Shown here: one piece after another, positions 35,645 to 44,097 of the stretch | Layout: each line of letters opens with the position of its first letter | How positions within the stretch are numbered: the first letter of the stretch is position 1 | Source of the DNA: Pedobacter sandarakinus | GTDB taxonomy: Bacteria > Bacteroidota > Bacteroidia > Sphingobacteriales > Sphingobacteriaceae | Direction of reading: 5' to 3' | Assembly (NCBI RefSeq): GCF_026240095.1 | Contig: NZ_JAPIVG010000003.1 | Location: 248,001 to 312,000 of the forward strand | DNA length: 64,000 nucleotides | Notes under the pieces: model-generated | Databases searched by the model: none | The model's input: the letters and a program-made list of their open reading frames with translations, nothing else | Told to the model about the DNA's origin: nothing | Position numbers and translations under genes: made by a program

Positions 35645-35854
35645 ATGCCCATCATTATAAATTTAGATGTAATGCTTGCCCGGCGCAAAATGTCGCTCAC
35701 CGAACTAAGCGAACGTGTAGGCATTACCATGTCAAACTTGTCTATCTTAAAAACGGGGAAAGCAAAAGCCGTTAGATTAGAAACCTTAGAATCCATCTGT
35801 AGGGTTCTGGATTGTCAGCCTGGCGATATCTTAGAGTTCCGGCAAGAAATTTAA
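35645..35854 (+). CDS. Small XRE/Cro-type regulator (YozG-like)
   Basis: 69 aa, almost entirely one helix-turn-helix domain: LARRKMSLTELSERVGIT, then MSNLSILKTGKAKAVR and a C-terminal CQPGDILEF, the pattern of the YozG/YdaS-like group that accompanies DUF2975 proteins. Likely binds DNA as a dimer and regulates its own operon (inference). Confidence 0.9.
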   Translation: MPIIINLDVMLARRKMSLTELSERVGITMSNLSILKTGKAKAVRLETLESICRVLDCQPGDILEFRQEI

Positions 35855-35883
35855 CAGAAGCGCAACTAACCTGAATCATTAAA

Positions 35884-36006
35884 CCCGATAGCAGTGGAAA
35901 TCCTTTTTGGATGCTGCTTAGAATAATAGCAGCGCAGCTTTTTCCCAATCAGCTGCGAAAATTGTAGCAGAACTGCTTCATCAAAAAGATTGAAACAGAT
36001 AGCGGG
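35884..36006. repeat. Bacteroidota intergenic repeat (CCCGATAGC...GATAGCGGGA), copy A
   Basis: Left arm CCCGATAGCAGTGGAAATCC and right arm AGATTGAAACAGATAGCGGG are imperfect inverted repeats. Inside is a perfect 7-bp stem, CGCAGCT/AGCTGCG. I recognise the arms as a recurrent intergenic element of this phylum (established only from memory). It fills much of the 453-bp gene-free stretch 35855-36307. Confidence 0.65.
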
Positions 36007-36102
36007 ACTTTCACAACCTAAGAATTACCGAACTTTGATTTTCAAACATTTCATCACCTTAGACATCTTAAACTAGTGCATCAGTTTAGTAATAGTAACA
36101 AC

Positions 36103-36126
36103 CGTCGTTCCGAGGTGAAGCAATCC
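36103..36126. repeat. CGTC-TTGCGAGG-GAAGCAATC-type repeat, copy 1
   Basis: CGTCGTTCCGAGGTGAAGCAATCC resembles the widespread short repeat CGTCATTGCGAGG...GAAGCAATC. A second, more typical copy is at 50823-50852 on the other strand. Confidence 0.45.
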
Positions 36127-36211
36127 TAAATCGCTTGCAATATCATGAGTAAGATTACTTTCCCTAAAGTATGAATAGGCAGCGCTTCGCTATACCAATA
36201 GTCGAAAAAAC

Positions 36212-36250
36212 AAAAACCTTCCAGTACGCACTGAAAGGTTTTTCTTTTTT
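36212..36250. terminator. Bidirectional terminator at the sucC 3' end
   Basis: AAAAACCTTCCAGT and ACTGAAAGGTTTTT pair around ACGC with one mismatch, with T-rich sequence on the right and an A-run on the left. Serves leftward sucC and any rightward transcript from the XRE operon. Confidence 0.88.
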
Positions 36251-36307
36251 ATGAGATTAAGCTTTAAGTTCTGGGCTTTCCGCTTTAAACTTTCTGCTTT
36301 ATGCCAA

Positions 36308-37507
36308 TTACGCTTGTTCAGCCAAAACTTTAGTTACTAAATCAGCAGCTTCTTTAAGCGCTATCGCCGAGTATACTTTAAGTCCAGACTCATCAATTAA
36401 TTTTTTAGCTTCAACGGCGTTTGTGCCTTGTAAACGACATATAATTGGCACAGGAATGTTTCCGATTTCCTGGTATGCATCGATAACACCTTGCGCAACG
36501 CGGTCGCAACGCACAATACCACCAAAAATATTAATTAAAATAGCTTTAACATTTGGGTCTTTTAAAATGATGTTGAAAGCCGCTTTTACAGTTTGTGCAT
36601 TAGCAGTTCCACCCACATCTAAGAAGTTTGCAGGCTCGCCACCAGCTAACTTGATGATGTCCATAGTGGCCATCGCCAAACCAGCGCCGTTTACCATACA
36701 GCCTACGTTACCGTCAAGGTTAACAAAGTTTAGGTTGCTTGCGCTTGCTTCAACTTCCATTGGGTCTTCTTCCGTAACATCACGCATGGCTGCGTATTCT
36801 GCATGGCGGAATAAGCCGTTTTCATCTAAATTCACCTTAGCATCAACAGCAATTACTTTATCATCAGAAGTTTTTAGCACTGGGTTAATTTCAAACATCG
36901 AAGAGTCTGTAGCATCATAAGCTTTGTATAATGCGCTCACAAATTTAACCATCTCTTTAAAAGCATTACCACTAACACCTAAGTTAAAAGCGATTTTACG
37001 AGCCTGAAAACCCTGTAAACCTACCTTTGGATCAATTTCTTCTTTGAAAATTAAGTGTGGTGTGTGTTCTGCAACTTCTTCGATATCCATACCACCTTCG
37101 GTACTGTACATAATAATGTTGCGGCCTTTAGCACGATCTAGCAAAACTGAAATATAAAATTCTTTAGTTTCTGATGCGCCAGGGTAATAAACATCCTGTG
37201 CAACTAAAACCTTGCTCACTAATTTACCTTCTGGTCCGGTTTGAGGTGTAACCAATTGCATACCAATAATATCGGTAGCACGTTGTTTAACTTCATCAAG
37301 GTTTTTGGCCAATTTTACACCACCACCTTTACCGCGGCCACCCGCGTGGATTTGCGCTTTAATTACCACCCAATCAGAGTTGTAATCGGTTTTCATTTTC
37401 TTTGCAGCCTCAACAGCTTGCTCTGGCGTTTCGGCAACAATTCCTTCTTGAACTGCAACACCAAAACTTTTTAATATTTGTTTACCCTGGTATTCGTGAA
37501 TATTCAT
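36308..37507 (-). CDS. sucC: Succinyl-CoA synthetase beta subunit (ADP-forming)
   Basis: 399 aa. TCA-cycle enzyme subunit that carries the nucleotide site. ATP-grasp N-terminal part: NIHEYQGKQILKSFGV, IKAQIHAGGRGKGGGVK, and metal ligands in MFEINPVL. C-terminal ligase domain with GCMVNGAGLAMATMDI, FLDVGG and NIFGGIVRCD. The alpha-subunit gene sucD is not adjacent, which is common in Bacteroidota. Confidence 0.97.
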   Translation of the reverse strand: MNIHEYQGKQILKSFGVAVQEGIVAETPEQAVEAAKKMKTDYNSDWVVIKAQIHAGGRGKGGGVKLAKNLDEVKQRATDIIGMQLVTPQTGPEGKLVSKVLVAQDVYYPGASETKEFYISVLLDRAKGRNIIMYSTEGGMDIEEVAEHTPHLIFKEEIDPKVGLQGFQARKIAFNLGVSGNAFKEMVKFVSALYKAYDATDSSMFEINPVLKTSDDKVIAVDAKVNLDENGLFRHAEYAAMRDVTEEDPMEVEASASNLNFVNLDGNVGCMVNGAGLAMATMDIIKLAGGEPANFLDVGGTANAQTVKAAFNIILKDPNVKAILINIFGGIVRCDRVAQGVIDAYQEIGNIPVPIICRLQGTNAVEAKKLIDESGLKVYSAIALKEAADLVTKVLAEQA

Positions 37508-37524
37508 TTGCTACAAAATTTGCC

Positions 37525-37555
37525 CAAAGCTACAATTCTAAAGGCTTTAAACAAA
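37525..37555 (-). promoter_or_regulatory. Housekeeping promoter of sucC
   Basis: On the minus strand: TTTG (37552-37555), exactly 19 bp, then TAGCTTTG (37525-37532). A full match to the Bacteroidota -33/-7 consensus, 18 bp before the ATG. Confidence 0.8.
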
Positions 37556-37610
37556 TAGTAATTGCCGATTTTTTCTAGAAAATGAACGTTTAATGTTTAT
37601 CGGTAAAAGC

Positions 37611-37738
37611 AGTCCCGCTAACGCTACAATCTTTTAAGCCAAAAAGTTAGCAAGCTGTTTATTGTTTTACGCACAGCCATTACCAACAATGAATTTGGGC
37701 TTAAAAGTATTTTCGCTTATATCGGGTTTAAGTACTGC
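37611..37738. repeat. Bacteroidota intergenic repeat (CCCGATA...), copy B, reverse orientation
   Basis: Right end AAAAGTATTTTCGCTTATATCGGGTTT is the reverse complement of the left arm of copy A in diverged form. Left end AGTCCCGCTAACGCTACAATC corresponds to its right arm. The interior differs but also has complementary blocks (AAGCC...GGCTT). Confidence 0.6.
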
Positions 37739-37779
37739 AGTCGGTGGTTTATAGCAAATACCGTCTGGGTACTTAAGGT

Positions 37780-38085
37780 TTAGTTACCTGCCAGGGGAGA
37801 ATCAAATACGCCAACGGCTAGCTCTGCCCAAATTAAAAACAGCGCCAATAGAATTATCATTAATAGAATCGTTCTCATTTTACCGGTTTTAACTTTATTT
37901 AGCACAAACACAATTGCAAAGCCACTAGAAAGTAGCAACAAGGCCGCAATAAAAAAATCGCTTAAAGTCCATTTTACCTCTGCGGTAAACTGCATGGCAA
38001 CTAACGGAACTAATAAAATAAGTGTGATGATGGCAAGCATAATTTTTATGCTATTCCTTGGGAGATTTTTGGTTTGATTTTTCAT
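37780..38085 (-). CDS. Small membrane protein of unknown function
   Basis: 101 aa with three predicted TMs (about 13-31, 42-62, 70-92) and a conserved-looking WTLSDFFIAALLLLSSGFA followed at the end by WAELAVGVFDSPLAGN. This matches a conserved small membrane family found in several phyla that has no assigned function. It stands 83 bp after the MSEP-CTERM gene in the same orientation and may be independent of that operon. Confidence 0.7.
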   Translation of the reverse strand: MKNQTKNLPRNSIKIMLAIITLILLVPLVAMQFTAEVKWTLSDFFIAALLLLSSGFAIVFVLNKVKTGKMRTILLMIILLALFLIWAELAVGVFDSPLAGN

Positions 38086-38168
38086 CGTTTTTAAGGTTAA
38101 ATATTCATTTAGTAAAAAGGCTATAGGGCGTCCTGGTAATCTCGCCGAGGGACTATGAAATAGCCTTA

Positions 38169-40997
38169 TTATGATTGAAAATCAGCTTTAGCATCGGTTA
38201 TCTTATTTCTTTTTTTGTATATGTAGATACAGAAAAGTGATACTACCAACACTAGTAGTAGATAGAAATTCGGTTCATCCATTCTTTGGGTATCCTCGTC
38301 AGGATCTAGGTCTTTGTTTCCCGACAATATTTCTTGCTGCTTTCTTTTCAAAGCTATCTTCTGAGCCTCATTTTCTACAACTAGGTAGGCTGTGTTTGGG
38401 CTTAGCACAATACTGGCAATACTTTGTTTTACCATCTGGAGATGGTCCTTTTGAGTGGGGGATCGATTTAGCGAGTGGTCTATCCACATGCCCTCTATTA
38501 AAAGAGCCTTGTCCCATTCAGAAACATGCTTCATTGTACTGTTCAGATTATACATTGCCTTGTCCAAACATATAGATGGTTCATTGTCATTTTTTAAGTA
38601 GAAAACTTTACCTGGTTTTGGCTCATAAAGGCGTACGCCATTGTTTTGAAAACTGCTTACAACTTCTAGCTTGTTTTGTGGCTGTGCCATGAGCGAGTGT
38701 TTCCATATTTTAAATGTTGAATCCAATTCGTAGAAATTACTACAATCTGGATAAGATAGTTTATACGCTGCATAATCATCTGGTAAAATGCTGCTTTCAA
38801 AATCATTAGTCACCGTGATTATTACTGGAAATGTACGCTCATGTCTACGATAATGTTTTATCAGTATTTTTTTAATTGCTCCTTCCAAGTAAAATCCCCC
38901 CTGACATTTTTTCGTTTGCAAAGCATTCTTCCAGTTTGGGTGGTAATCCATTTCTTCTGAAATGCTATTCACAAAATGTAATTTAACATCTTCTGGTTTT
39001 ATTTGTCTGTTTTTTATAAAGGTTTGTACCCGGGTATAATAATTTTCTTTATATGTGGTTTGGCGGTTCGACAAGTCAATAATAAAGTGGTATTGGGGCA
39101 GTCTCTTAACGAGCTTTAATTTCTTTTTATCTTGAACCGGTATATAGTAAATCCCATTTAGTAGTTTCTTTTCAGGCCGATTTCCAGTACTTTTTGCGCC
39201 CACCTGGAATTTATATCCATCAATGTTTAAAATAATAGCCCCTTTGTGAATAACCTCTAGGCCAGTTTTCCTGTTTTCATTTGCAGCAAATGGGAAAACC
39301 TTTAGGGCTACGGTGTTTCCACTCAAGTAATATAGTATCCCAGGATCCTTGTTTTGGTTTTTAATGTTATTAAATACCCACATTGCAGCTTTTTTTTCTG
39401 AAAGAATTCCATATTCTCTTCTATTACCGATATTTAAGTAATAGTTGCTTATCCAACAACCCGTTGGAAGGGTGAATTTGGCTTCATAGGCTTCTAAAGC
39501 GTTGTTGCTTCGATTTTGTAGTTCTAGATTAACTAATGTTTTCCAGTGTCCATGTTGGTGTGAGTAAGTGCTTGAGGTAATAATCCGAGATATTTTAACT
39601 TTACGTGAAACTGCACTTTGATGGGCCTGGGTTATCCTATTTCCAAAGAAAATTGAAGATAGCTTTTCGATCTTGTTCGTCGATAATACCATATTATCTA
39701 GAACCAACCAATTATAATAGGGCGTTAAAAAGGGCTGGTTGTAACTGTTGGAACCGTCGCCTCGTTGTTTAGCCTTTTCTATCATCTTTAGCGTATTCGA
39801 AAGTGCCTCATTATTAAAATCATAAACTTTACTATAGTCAGGACTATACACATATTCTAGTGCGTTGTTAAGCGTGATTTTATCCCTAAAATAGGTAAGT
39901 GTGATGGATGTGGGAATGATTGCGAAACATAAGATACTTGTGGCAATCAACTTTCCGATATGATAGGTCTCTTTTAAATGATTAAATAATTTGTACAAGA
40001 GGTTTATATGTATAATAAATACACCAAGTGGAGCTAGCAAAAGAAATCCAAAACCAAAGGCGATAATGGCAACGACGGAAATAGGAATAAATGGAGCAAA
40101 AACTAAAAAGAAATATAAGCTATAAGGTAAGCCTGCCCAAAGTATAAGATATTTAGTTAACCTTAATTGTGCATTTTTAAATTCTGGGGTACAAATGGTC
40201 ACACCATTTAAAATGACAATAATATAGAACCAAATACTACTAAAATCGCCGAATACTGCCGAGCCTATTTTATTGCTGAACCCGAAATAACCATTGTTTA
40301 GCCCTAACGCGATAATTGGGAGAATAATGCATAATAGGATTCTAAAATAAATTGAATATTTAGTTATACGATTGGAATTGCTCCAACTTAACATATAGAT
40401 CCATCTACACAAAAAGAAAATAAATAAAATTGATAAAATGATAGCTGCAATAATGATAGTATGAAAACTGAAATTGCTGTCCGTTTTTTTCCAAAGCGGT
40501 AAAATTATCAGCACAAAGACATAGCTTAATAAAGGAACAGCCATCGCATAAAAAAAGCTAAGCCATGCTCTTTTTGATTTGCTTTTTTCTACAGAGTAGA
40601 TTACTAAAATCATTAACGAATGAAATAGGGTAGGCATCAAGAAAGTTCCTGGATACATGAAGGTATCAACGGTGATCATCCATGCGGGTATTGAAGGCGG
40701 AATTAATGCCTCGGCAAAATAGCCATAGTAATATAAAAATGCAGCATAAATAAGTAGAGTGCATCCGGCATGGATAGCACCTATCTTCTTATACCTATAT
40801 AAATTGTGTATTACGTAGATTGTTTGTAAACAAATCAAAGACAGCAAATAACAAAAAAAATGTATCCAATAAGTAGTATTTTCGGAAGGCAATAAGTTCT
40901 TTATCAATAAATATTGATTAAAAAAAAGAACAATGAGTATGACCGATGGTAAGATATTTATAAATAATATCCATTTCGGGTTTAGCAAGGTTTTCAT
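38169..40997 (-). CDS. MSEP-CTERM sorting-domain protein (exosortase K substrate) with VIT-like domain
   Basis: 942 aa. The N-terminal ~375 residues hold about ten TMs. A long extracytoplasmic part includes a VIT-like domain (about 470-590: FTLPTGCWISNYYLNIG, AAMWVFNNI, VALKVFPFAANENRKTGLEV) and a vWA-like segment beginning HFIIDLSNR, where the usual DxSxS metal motif is not preserved. The C-terminus is a sorting signal: MDEP at 906-909, one hydrophobic segment and a KKRNK basic tail. This matches the MSEP-CTERM family, the dedicated target of exosortase K. The exosortase gene is 1 bp upstream, supporting a one-enzyme, one-substrate system. Confidence 0.85.
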   Translation of the reverse strand: MKTLLNPKWILFINILPSVILIVLFFNQYLLIKNLLPSENTTYWIHFFCYLLSLICLQTIYVIHNLYRYKKIGAIHAGCTLLIYAAFLYYYGYFAEALIPPSIPAWMITVDTFMYPGTFLMPTLFHSLMILVIYSVEKSKSKRAWLSFFYAMAVPLLSYVFVLIILPLWKKTDSNFSFHTIIIAAIILSILFIFFLCRWIYMLSWSNSNRITKYSIYFRILLCIILPIIALGLNNGYFGFSNKIGSAVFGDFSSIWFYIIVILNGVTICTPEFKNAQLRLTKYLILWAGLPYSLYFFLVFAPFIPISVVAIIAFGFGFLLLAPLGVFIIHINLLYKLFNHLKETYHIGKLIATSILCFAIIPTSITLTYFRDKITLNNALEYVYSPDYSKVYDFNNEALSNTLKMIEKAKQRGDGSNSYNQPFLTPYYNWLVLDNMVLSTNKIEKLSSIFFGNRITQAHQSAVSRKVKISRIITSSTYSHQHGHWKTLVNLELQNRSNNALEAYEAKFTLPTGCWISNYYLNIGNRREYGILSEKKAAMWVFNNIKNQNKDPGILYYLSGNTVALKVFPFAANENRKTGLEVIHKGAIILNIDGYKFQVGAKSTGNRPEKKLLNGIYYIPVQDKKKLKLVKRLPQYHFIIDLSNRQTTYKENYYTRVQTFIKNRQIKPEDVKLHFVNSISEEMDYHPNWKNALQTKKCQGGFYLEGAIKKILIKHYRRHERTFPVIITVTNDFESSILPDDYAAYKLSYPDCSNFYELDSTFKIWKHSLMAQPQNKLEVVSSFQNNGVRLYEPKPGKVFYLKNDNEPSICLDKAMYNLNSTMKHVSEWDKALLIEGMWIDHSLNRSPTQKDHLQMVKQSIASIVLSPNTAYLVVENEAQKIALKRKQQEILSGNKDLDPDEDTQRMDEPNFYLLLVLVVSLFCIYIYKKRNKITDAKADFQS

Positions 40998-40998
40998 A

Positions 40999-41508
40999 TT
41001 ACGCGGACTTGTTTAAAAGATGGTTTAAAGTCGTATATATCACGATCAGGGCGAATAAGTAAAAAAAAGTTCCTTCTATTTGATGTATTAAAGATTGAGG
41101 AATTGGACTCCCCACAAATAATTTCTTTAAAGAGATAGCAGATATAATTCTAGATGTATTCACACTAATAGTTATGAACCAACTGCTAAGAATTGCCGTT
41201 GAAAATATAATTGGCCATGATTTTTTTCTTTGAAAATGAGTGATACCTAGAAAGTATATACACAAGAAACACAACAGCAGAAAGTTAAACCCAGAGCAAG
41301 CTTTTTCTATAGTAATGTTTAGGTCTTGGTGATAATAGCCTACGTTATCAATATATGTTCCATCTGAATTGAGAAAAATTGATATCAAACAATCACTAGG
41401 TGCAAGTATAAAAAGTAACATTTTTGTAGTTAGAAAGGTATATCCCAACTTTGCAGCAAGAAAAATAATGATTCCAATTGCATAACTTAATTTTAAACTA
41501 GCGCTCAT
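40999..41508 (-). CDS. xrtK: Exosortase K
   Basis: 169 aa from the ATG at 41508; a TTG at 41529 would overlap the upstream gene and is not preferred. Multi-TM membrane transpeptidase with the exosortase catalytic triad: Cys71 in EKACSGFNF, Arg120 in VNTSRII and His142 in LIHQIEG. It should cleave at the MDEP motif of the adjoining protein and transfer it to an unknown acceptor. It lies between the DUF4173 and MSEP-CTERM genes in a tight leftward operon. It is short compared with EPS-type exosortases, as expected for XrtK. Confidence 0.87.
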   Translation of the reverse strand: MSASLKLSYAIGIIIFLAAKLGYTFLTTKMLLFILAPSDCLISIFLNSDGTYIDNVGYYHQDLNITIEKACSGFNFLLLCFLCIYFLGITHFQRKKSWPIIFSTAILSSWFITISVNTSRIISAISLKKLFVGSPIPQSLIHQIEGTFFYLFALIVIYTTLNHLLNKSA

Positions 41509-41512
41509 CTCA

Positions 41513-43081
41513 CTATCTTTTAATTCCAAAATAGTTAGCGGTACGAGCGTCAGGCAAATTCCAAGACAACCAGCTTACTGTTGCATATCTTTCCTTGAAA
41601 AATTGGATGCGTTTATCTAATCGTGCTTGATAAGGGTTAGCAGAACTCTTTTTTGCTTGTATTTCGACTGCTTCATTCGAGTCGATAGGCCAAAGCCTAT
41701 TTTTGTTTTCATCTAATATGGGTAAGGTTTTATCAGATAAGGAAAGCAAATAATCCATATCTACAGGCGTCGTTTCGCTGTGGTTTAGGTTATATCTGGT
41801 TATAAAAATGTCCCAATTAAATATGCTGAAGAAAATCAATAACCCAAACCAGATGTTCCCGTTAATTCTTAATAAATAAAAGACTGTTTTACGTTGAGCA
41901 ACTTTAACATAAACGGTAACCAAACCAACTATGCAAAGCAATGCGAATATGCCCACACCAATGCGTTTATAAGTCAACCCATAAACGGTTACATAGTGAG
42001 CATCTCTAATCAATACCGAAATAATCAAAATTAAATTTTGGATCATCCACACGATTGCCAATATTTTCATCGGCTGGCTTTTGGTATAAAAGTTTAAATT
42101 ACCACGGAAGAAATAAATGATGATAGCCATGGCTAAAACGATGCTAAATATCAAAGCATTTGTTCCATCATGGAGTTCTGCAGCGTAGTTAGCTGTTGTA
42201 TAAATGTCGTCGCCAAACCAAAGCGACAAAATGTCTATTCCATTCAAAACGAAAATCAATAGGTTCAGGCTTGAAAACGAAATCAATCCAATAATATATT
42301 CCGTTTTTAGTGCTAATTTTTTGCTCGTAATCTGGCCGGCAAAAATCCTTACCAATTCGCCCCAAAGCGCCATAATTTTACTTTTAGCTTTTTTCCTTTC
42401 CAGTTCGTCTTGCTGTGTCAATTCAATTTTTTCTACAATGTGGTTGTAAAAAGTAATAATTAAGCCACCTGATAGCGCAGTGCCAAAACAGATGTGTATA
42501 AAGCGTTCAAAGCTTAAATCCTGAAAGATAAAATTAAAGAGACTTGTTAATGCAGTCTGCATACCGGACAGTATTGCATCTAGGTAACTACCAAAAATGG
42601 CATTTGCACCGCTGTAAATTGCTGTGAAAACAAACAAAATAATTATAGGTATAGCAATATATCTAATAATTCTGAATATCGGTCGCAGACTAAAGTTGCC
42701 AATACGAAATGCAGATAAGCAGATTACTAAACTCACTGGCACACCAACAATCTGCAATAGCGTAGCTAAAAATGCCATCCACACTGTTCTAATTTGCTGG
42801 TAATGAGAAAAACCAATAAAAAGGCCAAAACTTATGTAATAGCCAGCTAGCGATAGATTGGAATTGTTAATGATAACCAGCAGTGCAGCCAGCAGGTGCA
42901 ATGTTGCATAAACTATAAATTTTCTATGTTTCGCAATGTCACGATTTACCGAGGTAATTATAAGCACGAATACACTGTAAATAAATAAGTTAAGTCCTAA
43001 CTTTTCAGACCAGAATAAAAGGTTAAAAAGGATGCCTCCAACAATGGTTGAGAGCAATAAAAAATTAGATTTTGTTTTCAT
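41513..43081 (-). CDS. DUF4173-type multi-spanning membrane protein
   Basis: 522 aa with about 12 predicted TMs, a charged cytoplasmic loop (QQDELERKKAKSK) and a soluble C-terminal tail of about 110 residues. Motifs such as YGLTYKRIGVGIFALL and NRYNLNH-like ITRYNLNHSETTPVD are typical of DUF4173/DUF4153 proteins. Unknown function. Its start is preceded by an ACTTTG-N5-CAAAGT dyad at 43100-43116, so it may have its own controlled promoter. The exosortase gene begins 4 bp downstream, linking the two. Confidence 0.82.
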   Translation of the reverse strand: MKTKSNFLLLSTIVGGILFNLLFWSEKLGLNLFIYSVFVLIITSVNRDIAKHRKFIVYATLHLLAALLVIINNSNLSLAGYYISFGLFIGFSHYQQIRTVWMAFLATLLQIVGVPVSLVICLSAFRIGNFSLRPIFRIIRYIAIPIIILFVFTAIYSGANAIFGSYLDAILSGMQTALTSLFNFIFQDLSFERFIHICFGTALSGGLIITFYNHIVEKIELTQQDELERKKAKSKIMALWGELVRIFAGQITSKKLALKTEYIIGLISFSSLNLLIFVLNGIDILSLWFGDDIYTTANYAAELHDGTNALIFSIVLAMAIIIYFFRGNLNFYTKSQPMKILAIVWMIQNLILIISVLIRDAHYVTVYGLTYKRIGVGIFALLCIVGLVTVYVKVAQRKTVFYLLRINGNIWFGLLIFFSIFNWDIFITRYNLNHSETTPVDMDYLLSLSDKTLPILDENKNRLWPIDSNEAVEIQAKKSSANPYQARLDKRIQFFKERYATVSWLSWNLPDARTANYFGIKR

Positions 43082-43099
43082 TTTTATTTTTTAAAAAGT

Positions 43100-43116
43100 A
43101 CTTTGTATTTCAAAGT
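43100..43116. promoter_or_regulatory. Operator-like dyad upstream of the DUF4173 gene
   Basis: ACTTTG-tattt-CAAAGT, a perfect 6-bp dyad. A near-identical dyad lies upstream of the first gene of the operon (44079-44095). Likely bound by the winged-helix regulator encoded between them (inference). Confidence 0.6.
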
Positions 43117-43133
43117 GTTTGGTTAAAAAAAAA

Positions 43134-43430
43134 TTATAATTTCTTGATCATTTTTTCAAGCGCATCTAAATGAGCTTTAAAAGCTTGCTTGCCGATTTCT
43201 GTGATGGCATAGGTGGTATTGGTTTTGCGTCCGATGAACCCTTTATGAACCTTAATAAATGAAGCTTGTTCTAAAGTATTTAAGTGCGATGCCAGGTTTC
43301 CATCTGTTAGCTCTAGCATTTGTTTTAAGTCGTTAAAGCCTATCTCATTATTTACAACAAGCACAGACATTACCCCAAGCCTAATGCGACTATCGAAAAT
43401 CTTATTTAAATCTGCTATCGGGTTTTTCAT
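43134..43430 (-). CDS. Winged-helix transcriptional regulator (HTH_34/ArsR-MarR-like)
   Basis: 98 aa single-domain regulator: FDSRIRLGVMSVLVVNNEIGFNDLKQML, recognition region LTDGNLASHLNTLEQASF and wing VHKGFIGRKTNTTYAITEIG. Lacks any effector domain. It is 2 bp after the membrane-protein gene and 52 bp before DUF4173. Two matching dyads flank this pair of genes, so autoregulation is likely. Family members commonly accompany membrane proteins of this type in Bacteroidota. Confidence 0.9.
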   Translation of the reverse strand: MKNPIADLNKIFDSRIRLGVMSVLVVNNEIGFNDLKQMLELTDGNLASHLNTLEQASFIKVHKGFIGRKTNTTYAITEIGKQAFKAHLDALEKMIKKL

Positions 43431-43432
43431 TT

Positions 43433-44068
43433 CTATTGGCCTCTTTCGTATTTAAAATACATGAGTAATCCGTATATAATGTGTAGCACGCCAAAACCGA
43501 AAGCCCAAAACATAAGGCCATAGCCGATAAAAAACATACACGCTAAGCCGAGTATTACTTCCAGGTAGCCTAAGTATTTAATATCGCTAAAGGTATATTT
43601 GCTGGCATTAATGAGGGCCAAACCATAAAAAATTAAACAACTTGGCGCAATAATGCTTACGGTATTTGGATGATTTAGCAATAAAGCGATAATGAATAAT
43701 CCCCCGGCGAATAGGGGCGTCATTAAATTAATCAGCAACGATTTAGAAGTTTTATCCCAAATGGGCAAGTTGTTTCTTTGGCTTTTACGGTAGGTAAAGA
43801 GTACACCCCCAGCAAGCGCTACAACCAAAATAATCAAGCCAAGCTTTATTAAGTTAAATTCCAAGTCCATTTCTCCCTCAACTCCATAACTATAGCCTCT
43901 TTTTGCAAAAAACTTTTCAATTTCCTGGTTTGCAAAAAAAGCACCTATCAATGCTATCCCGCCGGCAAATACGCCAGATAAGCCACTTAATGAAATAAAC
44001 CGCGATGATCTATCCATCATCTGCCTAATGTCTTTCAATGCATTTAGTTGTTCTTCAGAAGTATTCAT
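43433..44068 (-). CDS. Membrane protein of unknown function, first gene of the exosortase K operon
   Basis: 211 aa from the ATG at 44068 (MNTSEEQLNALKDI). The open frame extends to a TTG at 44092, but that would overlap the -7 element and dyad at 44079-44097, so the later ATG is chosen. A cytoplasmic N-terminal helix (IRQMMDRSSRF) precedes about six TMs. No recognised function. The N-terminal pattern is common to proteins paired with the small winged-helix regulator that follows. Confidence 0.75.
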   Translation of the reverse strand: MNTSEEQLNALKDIRQMMDRSSRFISLSGLSGVFAGGIALIGAFFANQEIEKFFAKRGYSYGVEGEMDLEFNLIKLGLIILVVALAGGVLFTYRKSQRNNLPIWDKTSKSLLINLMTPLFAGGLFIIALLLNHPNTVSIIAPSCLIFYGLALINASKYTFSDIKYLGYLEVILGLACMFFIGYGLMFWAFGFGVLHIIYGLLMYFKYERGQ

Positions 44069-44078
44069 TTTTGAAAGT

Positions 44079-44097
44079 GCTTTGTTTTTCAAAGTTA
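44079..44097 (-). promoter_or_regulatory. Promoter and overlapping operator dyad of the exosortase K operon
   Basis: On the minus strand the -7 element TAACTTTG (44090-44097) shares its last six bases with the dyad ACTTTG-aaaaa-CAAAGC (44079-44095). A repressor on the dyad would block the promoter and start site. The start codon is 11 bp away. Confidence 0.65.

Noticed and set aside
36423..36920. Long ORF (165 aa) antisense to sucC
   Set aside because: Shadow frame of a well-supported gene with no family features; the same applies to the 190-aa ORF at 56499-57071 opposite the PolX-like gene.
41509..41529. TTG start of exosortase K giving an overlap with the DUF4173 gene
   Set aside because: The ATG at 41508 is a better start and leaves a 4-bp gap; nothing supports the longer form.
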